34,057 nt of DNA, taken from Actinomycetota bacterium. GTDB lineage: Bacteria > Actinomycetota > Acidimicrobiia > Spongiisociales > UBA5794. Where the stretch lies: the NCBI GenBank assembly GCA_030123765.1, contig JASJXX010000023.1:1-34057 (forward strand), read 5' to 3'. The first letter of the stretch is position 1, and each line of letters opens with the position of its first letter. Shown here in pieces: positions 25,073 to 31,252 of this stretch. The translations under genes were made by a program, and so were the position numbers. The notes under the pieces are model-generated. The model was not told the DNA's origin. It worked only from the letters and a program-made list of their open reading frames with translations, and ran no database searches.

Positions 25073-25851
25073 CCCACCCTGATCCCTCCGGTGTACACGT
25101 TGAACCCGGCGCTGTGGAGGAACCCGATCACCGTCATGCCGAGCTCCTCCCCGAGGTCGACCGCGAGCGAAGACGCGCCCGACACTCCTGCAATGATCGG
25201 CATCCCTGCCACGGCCGCCTTCTGCACCATCTCGAAGCTGAGTCGTCCCGAGACGAGCAGTACGAGGTCGCTGAGGGGCCAGCGGTCACGAGAGAGTCGG
25301 CCAACGACCTTGTCGACCGCGTTGTGTCTCCCCACGTCCTCAGCCAGGACGAGGAGCGTGCCTTGTGGCGTGAAGGCAGCGGCTGCGTGGATGCTCCCTG
25401 TGCGGTCGAAGAGCGTCTGGGAGGACCGCATCGCCGCAGGGAGACCGGTCAACATCGCCGGCATGACTTTCGGGCCTTCCGGGATAGTGCGAGCCGTCAC
25501 GCGCACGGCGTCGATGGACGCCTTTCCGCACACGCCGCACGACGACGAGGTGTAGAGGTTCCTCCGAAACTGCTCAGGGTCGACGTGGACTCCCTCGGCG
25601 AGGACGATGTCGTACCTGTCGCCTCCCTCCTCGGCTTGTGCAACGGACGTTACCGCGACGACCTCGTGCGGGCCCAGCACGATGCCTTCGGTGAGAGCGA
25701 AGCCGAGGCCCAGGTGCTCGTCGTCCCCGGGGGTGCGCATGAGCACGGCGATGGGCACACCACCGAGCCGGAACTCCACCGGCGCCTCTTCGACGAGTTC
25801 ATCTGTCACTTCTTCGATGCCCGCCGCGGAGTGGCGGATGATCCGTCTCAC
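25069..25851 (-). CDS. fdhD: formate dehydrogenase accessory sulfurtransferase FdhD
   Basis: About 260 residues from a GTG at 25851 that overlaps the stop of the upstream gene (GTGA). The frame stays open to 26004, but that part lies inside the neighbouring gene. The redox CxxC is SSSCGVCGK (C105, C108), and LVLAEDVGRHNAVDK, SGRLSFEMVQKAA and HSAGFNVYTG are family motifs. FdhD passes sulfur from cysteine desulfurase to the Mo-bisMGD cofactor, which formate dehydrogenase needs for activity. Last gene of the minus-strand fdh unit. Confidence 0.95.
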   Translation of the reverse strand: MRRIIRHSAAGIEEVTDELVEEAPVEFRLGGVPIAVLMRTPGDDEHLGLGFALTEGIVLGPHEVVAVTSVAQAEEGGDRYDIVLAEGVHVDPEQFRRNLYTSSSCGVCGKASIDAVRVTARTIPEGPKVMPAMLTGLPAAMRSSQTLFDRTGSIHAAAAFTPQGTLLVLAEDVGRHNAVDKVVGRLSRDRWPLSDLVLLVSGRLSFEMVQKAAVAGMPIIAGVSGASSLAVDLGEELGMTVIGFLHSAGFNVYTGGIRVG

Positions 25852-26705
25852 TCTGTCTCGCTCTGTAGGTAGGAGTATCCGAACCGGCCCTTGATGCAGA
25901 GGTGCCCGCTCGCCGTTTCGTGGTCCATCGGTGAGGTCACCTTCACGATCCGGTTGTCCTGGACGTGGAGTTCGAGATTGCATCCGACGCCACAGAACGA
26001 ACACACCGTGGTGGTGATTGATTGGCGATCCTCATCCCACGTGCCTTCCTTACGCATCTCATACTCGGATCTGAACATGAGAGCGCCTGTGGGGCATACC
26101 GCGATGCAGTTCCCGCAGTACACGCACGCAGAGTCCGGCAGCGTGATGTCGAATTCGGTCGAGATAGTTGCCGTGAGGCCGCGTCCCGCGACGTCAATGG
26201 CGAAGGTGTTCTGTGCGTCAGGGCCGCAGGCCCCGACGCAACGGAAGCAGAGGACGCATTTGTCGTAGTCACGGATGTAGAGGTCGTCCTGGACCATGAC
26301 CTCGCGGTGCGGCACGTAGCTTCCGAAGCGGTCCGGGTTCACGTTGTAGGCACCCATCCACCGCCGCGTCTCGGTGTCGACGAGGCTCAGGTCCACGCTC
26401 GACGCGTACAGCTCGTACAGCGTGCGACGGGCTGTTGCGATCCGATCGGACTCCGTGGTGATCTCCATGGTGTTCTCGACGGTACGCGAGCAGGAAGGGA
26501 CCAGGTTGCGTGATCCCGATACCTCGACGACACAGAGTCGACAGGAGTTGAACGGGGTGAGCGTCTTGAGGAAGCACATCGTCGGGATGTCGACATCGTT
26601 CGTCCGGCACACCTCGAGGATCGTCGCGCCGGCCCGGGCGTGGACGGCCTGTCCGTTGATGGTGACTTCGGCGAGACGAGGGTTGGAGAGTGGCGCGTCG
26701 GTCAT
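25848..26705 (-). CDS. fdhA: formate dehydrogenase alpha subunit, N-terminal Fe-S and Mo4Fe4S part (split gene)
   Basis: A 285-residue protein equal to the N-terminal third of NAD-dependent formate dehydrogenase alpha subunits. A plant-type 2Fe-2S domain is at 13-80 (C44, C55, C58, C72). Two ferredoxin 4Fe-4S motifs follow (C150/153/156/160 and C194/197/200/204). The Mo4Fe4S domain starts with CSFCGVGC (C235/238/242) and ends at C270 in HLCIKGRFGY. The protein then stops; the catalytic molybdopterin domains are encoded separately at 31199-33163. The His-Cys3 cluster motif expected between the 2Fe-2S domain and the ferredoxin domain is absent. Start and stop overlap both neighbours by 4 nt, so it is not a recent truncation. 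Confidence 0.9.
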   Translation of the reverse strand: MTDAPLSNPRLAEVTINGQAVHARAGATILEVCRTNDVDIPTMCFLKTLTPFNSCRLCVVEVSGSRNLVPSCSRTVENTMEITTESDRIATARRTLYELYASSVDLSLVDTETRRWMGAYNVNPDRFGSYVPHREVMVQDDLYIRDYDKCVLCFRCVGACGPDAQNTFAIDVAGRGLTATISTEFDITLPDSACVYCGNCIAVCPTGALMFRSEYEMRKEGTWDEDRQSITTTVCSFCGVGCNLELHVQDNRIVKVTSPMDHETASGHLCIKGRFGYSYLQSETE

Positions 26706-28534
26706 CGATCACCCCCGATCAATCCGAGAGCGATCGCGGACTCGACTGCAATAGATGCCGCCTGCCCGAGCCCGCACATCGAAGTGTCCCGCATCACTAC
26801 ACCGAGCTCCTTCACGGTCGCGAGGTCCGAGACGACATCTCCGCCTCGCGTTGTCAGCCTCAGGACAGCCTCATGCTGGCGGACCGTTCCCACCCGGCAC
26901 GGCACACAGAGGCCGCACGACTCGTGACTGAAGAATTCGGCGATGCGGCTTACGATCTCCCCCAGGTCGACGTCACTGTTGAACACCACGATCGCGCCCG
27001 ACCCGACTGAGGCGCCCCCCGCGGGAGCGTCTTCGAAAGTGAGCGGAGTGTCGAGCGCCAATTCAGTGACGAAGGTTCCGGCGGCGCCACCGGTGAGCAC
27101 TGCCTGGAGGTGCCCTTCGACGCCACCCGCGAGGCCGATGAGCTCTCTCACCGTCGCCCCGAACTCCACCTCGTGCACCCCGGGGGACCGGACGTTGCCC
27201 GAGATACAGAACAGTTTGGTCCCCGCCGACTCCGCGGTACCGCGCGCAGCGAACGCCGCGCCGCCCTCCAGAACGATCTTCGGGACCGCGGCGAGTGTCT
27301 CGACGTTGTTGACCACCGTTGGCGCACCGAAGAGCCCGGTCACCGTGGGGAAGGGCGGCTTCTGTCGCGGCTCGCCCCGGAAGCCTTCGATCGAGTTGAA
27401 GAGAGCGGTCTCTTCCCCACAGATGTAGGCGCCCGCGCCGCGCCGGATCTCGATGTCGAATCCAATGTCGCCTGCCGTCTCGAGGGCAGCGGCGAGCTGC
27501 TGTTCCGCCTCGCGGTACTCGCCGCGAATGTAGACGTACCCCTTTGTTGCCCCGACGGCGAATCCTGCGATTGCGAGGCCTTCGATGACAGCGAAGGGGT
27601 CGGTCTCGATGAGGTGACGATCCTTGAAGGTGCCGGGCTCGGACTCGTCCGCGTTGCACACCACGTACTTGGTGTCCCCGGACGCGCTCGCGACAGCCTC
27701 CCATTTGACCCCGACAGGGAAGGCAGCACCGCCCCTGCCCCGGATTCGGGAGGTGGCGATCTCTCTGCGCACGGCCGCTGAGCCCATGACCCGCGCCTCT
27801 GCCAGCGCGGGGAGTGCGTGATCTTGGAGGCGAACCGGTGCCGCGGCGTGGGGAGCCGCTCCTGTGAGGGCGGCAACGATGGCACCTACGGTCGCTGGAG
27901 CGATCGTGACAGCAGTGTCGCCGGCACGTTGGACGAAGGCGGCGGATCCCTTCTCGCAGTGTCCGAGACACGCCGAGCGAATCCACGCACCCTCCTCGCC
28001 ATTGGTGACTCCGGACGGGCCTATCCGGGCCTCGAGATCTTCGATGAGTTGGTTCGCTCCTTGGGAGATACACGCAATATCGTCACAGACGCGAGCGACC
28101 CGCGACGGCATCTGCTCGGTCGCGATGAGGTCGTAGAACGTCGCGACGCCGTACGCCTCGGCTGGTGAGACAGGGATTCGTTGAGCGATGTAGTTCAGTG
28201 CACCGTGGCTTACCCAACCGATGGAGTCCTGCACGGCGTGAAGCGCGGGGAGGAGGAGATGGCGCCGATCGGTGGCGTGACGGAACCCGCCGTAGGCAAC
28301 GTGATCGTCCGCCGGGGAGCGCTCGCCGGCGCCGGACCACATCGAGTCAGGTTCACCGAGGACACGCTCAACAGACTTCATTTCAGCAGCGGTCGGGGTG
28401 TCGGTGGTTGCGCGGTAGTCGATGGCCGTCTCTCTTGGTCGTGCCGAGGAGCTTCTGTCTCCGTGACGACTTCCTCGGGGAAAGCTTCCCACACGGTTGG
28501 GGTCTGGTTCGTTCGTCGCTCCGACGGTAGGCAT
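26702..28534 (-). CDS. fdhB: formate dehydrogenase diaphorase subunit, NuoE-NuoF fusion
   Basis: Up to 610 residues. The N-terminal NuoE-like domain has a 2Fe-2S site (CDDIAC and CLGHC) after LLPALHAVQDSIGWVS. The NuoF-like part has RGRGGAAFPVGVKW (FMN), CNADESEPGTFKDRH (NADH/FMN), GAGAYICGEETALFNSIEG, and the 4Fe-4S site SCGLCVPCR with a distal Cys in MCGLG. It passes electrons from the Fe-S chain to NAD. The genes for these two subunits are usually separate (fdsG, fdsB); here they are fused. Its stop overlaps the fdhA N-terminal gene (ATGA). The start is uncertain: the first 50-70 residues are low-complexity and an ATG at 28381 is an alternative. Confidence 0.9.
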   Translation of the reverse strand: MPTVGATNEPDPNRVGSFPRGSRHGDRSSSARPRETAIDYRATTDTPTAAEMKSVERVLGEPDSMWSGAGERSPADDHVAYGGFRHATDRRHLLLPALHAVQDSIGWVSHGALNYIAQRIPVSPAEAYGVATFYDLIATEQMPSRVARVCDDIACISQGANQLIEDLEARIGPSGVTNGEEGAWIRSACLGHCEKGSAAFVQRAGDTAVTIAPATVGAIVAALTGAAPHAAAPVRLQDHALPALAEARVMGSAAVRREIATSRIRGRGGAAFPVGVKWEAVASASGDTKYVVCNADESEPGTFKDRHLIETDPFAVIEGLAIAGFAVGATKGYVYIRGEYREAEQQLAAALETAGDIGFDIEIRRGAGAYICGEETALFNSIEGFRGEPRQKPPFPTVTGLFGAPTVVNNVETLAAVPKIVLEGGAAFAARGTAESAGTKLFCISGNVRSPGVHEVEFGATVRELIGLAGGVEGHLQAVLTGGAAGTFVTELALDTPLTFEDAPAGGASVGSGAIVVFNSDVDLGEIVSRIAEFFSHESCGLCVPCRVGTVRQHEAVLRLTTRGGDVVSDLATVKELGVVMRDTSMCGLGQAASIAVESAIALGLIGGDR

Positions 28535-28668
28535 GTGGGAGATTCATGTAGCCGAAAACGATCTTCTTCCGCACGAATTTATTAGTATCTATGTAGAACA
28601 ATTAGCACTGAAGGTGCGGGCAGGCTGCCGACGGCCTGGGCGAGGAAAGAACGAGCCAAGGCAGAACA
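28535..28668. promoter_or_regulatory. AT-rich divergent intergenic region
   Basis: Between the fdhB start and the plus-strand cassette, 28570-28610 is strikingly AT-rich compared with its surroundings (AATTTATTAGTATCTATG, then AGAACAATTAG). It probably contains promoters for both directions; I cannot place exact boxes. AAGGCAG at 28662 could serve the next start. Confidence 0.4.
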
Positions 28669-28956
28669 ATGAGCGAAGGCAGGACGAAGCAGAAGCTGAG
28701 CCCGAGAACGCGCCAGCTCCGAAACGACTTCAGATATCGGGTCAGTGCGGGCCTTGTCCTGGCGACCGTTATCACGGTGTTCACCGCTCTTGTGGCGGAG
28801 ACCTCTGGCCTAGAGGTGATCGAGGACACGCTTGAGGAGATCTACGAGTTCGCCGGCTAGACGATGGCGGTGTTCGCCGTCGTACACGTATTTCAACACT
28901 GGGGCCGGATGACGGGTTATGTCCGTCGACGGATGGGAGGGCGACGCTCTCCCTGA
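28669..28956 (+). pseudogene. broken DUF4405-like cytochrome-b-type membrane protein (internal TAG)
   Basis: The frame from the ATG at 28669 reads 63 codons, meets TAG at 28858-28860, and continues in the same frame for 31 codons to TGA at 28956. Across the TAG it aligns with the N-terminus of the next gene: RNDFRYRVSA with RNDVRYLISA, and FAG-stop-TMAV...HVFQHWGRMTGYVRRR with YAG-Y-TLAV...HVYLHWSRLAGYIRRR. The TAG thus stands where the intact paralogue has Tyr, a one-base change from TAT or TAC. One heme-ligand-like His (HKYAGY) is also lost. This looks like a decayed tandem copy. A truncated 63-aa membrane peptide may still be made. Confidence 0.75.
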
Positions 28957-28998
28957 CAGGTACTGCCCGCCTGCCGCTGTCGGCAGGGATGAGGAGTT

Positions 28999-30144
28999 GT
29001 GAGGATGCGGAAGACCCGGAACGATGTCAGATACCTGATCAGCGCCATTCTCCTGATGGCCGCCGTGACCACGGTCACTACCGGGCTGATAGCCGACGTG
29101 TGGGATCTGAACGACTTCATCTTCCACAAGTACGCGGGCTACACGCTCGCGGTCCTGCTGACCGCTCACGTTTACCTGCACTGGAGCCGACTGGCCGGAT
29201 ACATCCGGAGGCGCTTCACACGGCCACCTTCGCGGCGCGCGAAAGAATCCGATCCGCAGCAGGGACCGAGCGCGACCACGGACCCTGTCGCGTCACCTGG
29301 GGCGGGACGCCGGACGGCGTCGCGATCGCCATTCTCCCGGAGAGGCTTCTTCGGCGTGGCCCTCGGCGGGTTGGGGGGTTTCTTCGTGGGCCGTGGCTTC
29401 AAGACGGTGGATCTGCCGTACGGGTCGGACGTCGGTGAGATCTATCACGAGTGGAGCAAGCCGAAGTGGCTGAGCCTGCTGGGCGCGGTGACCAGTTGGG
29501 GTCAAGAGCCGGATCGGTACAAGGTGTACGCGGGGGTGGAGCGGGTCGAGCTCCCCCCTCCGGGCGACTTTCGCGGCCTCTCTACGGAAGACGCCATTGA
29601 GCAGCGCAGGTCGTTGCGCGATTACACGGGTGAGCCGATGACGCTTGACGAGCTGTCACGGTTGCTCTACTACACGGGTGGTGTCAACGCCGAGCGTTGG
29701 GGCCGTCCTCTGCGGGCTGCCCCCTCGGCTGGTGCGCTCTATCCCATCGAAATGTATGTGGTGGTGCATCAGGTGGAGGGCGTCGAGCGTGGCCTCTATC
29801 ACTACGCGGTGCGCGAGCACGCTCTGGACCATCTCCGGGACGGAGACCTGCGCGGAGAGATCGTCCGCAACGGGTTGATGCAGGGATTTCTGGGCGAGGC
29901 CAACGTGGTGATCGTCTTTACGGCGATCTTCCAGCGTTTGCGCTGGAGGTACAAGGAGCGCACGTACCGGTACGCGTTGCTTGAAGCGGGTCACCTGGCT
30001 CAGAATGTGTATCTCGCTGCGACTTCCATGGGTATGGGTGCCTGTGCTGTGGGTGCGTTTCTCGATAGTCGCCTCAACTCCATGCTTGAGGTAGACGGGA
30101 AGAAGGAGGCTGCTCTCTATCTGCTCTCGGTCGGCAGAGTGTGA
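28999..30144 (+). CDS. membrane protein: DUF4405-like cytochrome b domain fused to SagB-type nitroreductase
   Basis: A 381-residue fusion. Residues 1-75 form a two-helix DUF4405-like unit with His at 43, 57 and 61 (HKYAGYTLAV, HVYLHW), possible heme ligands. A low-complexity linker follows, then SRRGFFGVALGGLGGFFVGRGF (113-134), which looks like a twin-Arg-like or membrane segment. Residues about 185-381 form a SagB/nitroreductase flavoprotein domain (IEQRRSLRDYTGEPMTLDEL, APSAGALYPIEMYVV, LEAGHLAQNVYLAATSMGMG). It could pass electrons between a membrane pool and flavin; substrate unknown. An ATG at 29005 with GAGGAG 8 nt upstream may be the true start. Confidence 0.85.
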   Translation: MRMRKTRNDVRYLISAILLMAAVTTVTTGLIADVWDLNDFIFHKYAGYTLAVLLTAHVYLHWSRLAGYIRRRFTRPPSRRAKESDPQQGPSATTDPVASPGAGRRTASRSPFSRRGFFGVALGGLGGFFVGRGFKTVDLPYGSDVGEIYHEWSKPKWLSLLGAVTSWGQEPDRYKVYAGVERVELPPPGDFRGLSTEDAIEQRRSLRDYTGEPMTLDELSRLLYYTGGVNAERWGRPLRAAPSAGALYPIEMYVVVHQVEGVERGLYHYAVREHALDHLRDGDLRGEIVRNGLMQGFLGEANVVIVFTAIFQRLRWRYKERTYRYALLEAGHLAQNVYLAATSMGMGACAVGAFLDSRLNSMLEVDGKKEAALYLLSVGRV

Positions 30145-30181
30145 GCGGCGGGGAGCCCAGGAGATTCTTGTCGTCGATGGA

Positions 30182-30193
30182 TAACATCAAACC
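30182..30193 (+). promoter_or_regulatory. -10 box for leaderless hydrolase transcript
   Basis: TAACAT at 30182-30187 is followed by 6 nt and the GTG at 30194, with no ribosome-binding site. This suggests the hydrolase has its own promoter within the cassette. Confidence 0.5.
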
Positions 30194-31252
30194 GTGACGA
30201 CTCGACGGCGCACACTCGCGATCGCAGCAATTGTGATCATCGTCCTGGTGGCGCTCCCTGGTGTGCAAGACCGGATGAAGGCCGGAGCGAGCGTTCTCGA
30301 GGCATTCGGAGTCTCGGTCCCACGTCCCTTCTCCCCGGAGGTGACTCATGAGACGGCAGTAGTGGGGGGAGTCGCCGGCCGCCTCTACGCCGTGGACGAC
30401 AGCCGGGCGATTCTGATCGTTCCGGGAGCCACGCCCCACGGTGTGGAGGACGCGAGGGTGAACGATGTCGCTCGCTCGCTCGCTCGTTCCGGGCGGACCG
30501 TGTTCATCCCGGAGTTGGATCTATACAGTGAGCGGTTCACGGTCGAGGACATCGAGTCGATAGTGGCGGCGGTGGGTGGCCTCGCCGAACGGTCGAACCA
30601 ACCCGTGACCATTCTCGGGTTCTCCTACGGTGGGTCGTTCGCTCTTGTGGCAGCAGCTGATCCCCGGATGGAGGGTCGACTGTCTCGTGTGGCGACGCTG
30701 GGCGCCTATTTCGATCTCGTCGGCGTGATTCAGGCGGTAACCACGGGAGGCTCGCTCGTTGACGGTCGTTTCGTTCCTTGGGACGGGCACCCGATCGCCA
30801 AGGAGTTTCTCACCGCCAGAACCGCGCAACTCCTGCCCGAAGACCAGCGCAGATCACTGATGGCCGCGTTGGAGGGTCGGGCCGATCCCCGTGACCTGGG
30901 ACCCGGGGAGCGTGCGCTCTACGACCTGCTCGTCAACGAAGATCCGCGTCAGACCGGTCCCCTGGTGGAGGGTCTGCCTGAAGTATTGCGTTCGGTCATC
31001 AAGGAGTTCTCTCCGGCGCAAGTCGCCGACCGGATCGACGTCCCGGTGTTGGCAATGCACTCCACCGACGACCCGCTCGTTCCTTACGCGGAGTTAGCCA
31101 GGCTTGAGAGGGGGATGCCCGACGCGGAGATATTGACGGTGCACCTGCTCCGACACGTCGACTTTCAGCCGACGTCAGCCGCCGATTGGCGTGAAGCGCT
31201 ACCCGACCTCGTGCGGCTGTGGCGCTTCACGACGTGGATCCTCGCCGGATGA
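30194..31252 (+). CDS. membrane-anchored alpha/beta hydrolase
   Basis: A 352-residue protein with an N-terminal membrane helix (about 8-24, LAIAAIVIIVLVALPGV) and an alpha/beta hydrolase domain outside or at the membrane. The nucleophile elbow is LGFSYGGS (S144). The acid is likely in MHSTDDPLVPY and the His in LLRHVDF, completing the triad. VPGATPHGVEDAR forms the oxyanion loop. The substrate is unknown. Its 3' end overlaps the 3' end of the catalytic fdh gene on the other strand by 54 nt. Confidence 0.85.
   Translation: MTTRRRTLAIAAIVIIVLVALPGVQDRMKAGASVLEAFGVSVPRPFSPEVTHETAVVGGVAGRLYAVDDSRAILIVPGATPHGVEDARVNDVARSLARSGRTVFIPELDLYSERFTVEDIESIVAAVGGLAERSNQPVTILGFSYGGSFALVAAADPRMEGRLSRVATLGAYFDLVGVIQAVTTGGSLVDGRFVPWDGHPIAKEFLTARTAQLLPEDQRRSLMAALEGRADPRDLGPGERALYDLLVNEDPRQTGPLVEGLPEVLRSVIKEFSPAQVADRIDVPVLAMHSTDDPLVPYAELARLERGMPDAEILTVHLLRHVDFQPTSAADWREALPDLVRLWRFTTWILAG

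Noticed and set aside
27063-28073. Minus-strand 336-codon Arg-rich frame
   Set aside because: Out-of-frame shadow of the NuoE-NuoF fusion gene, with biased Arg/Gly content typical of such shadows.
28858-28860. Pyrrolysine or other recoding at TAG
   Set aside because: There is no recoding signal, actinobacteria are not known for it, and the duplicate copy has Tyr with further degraded residues; decay is simpler.
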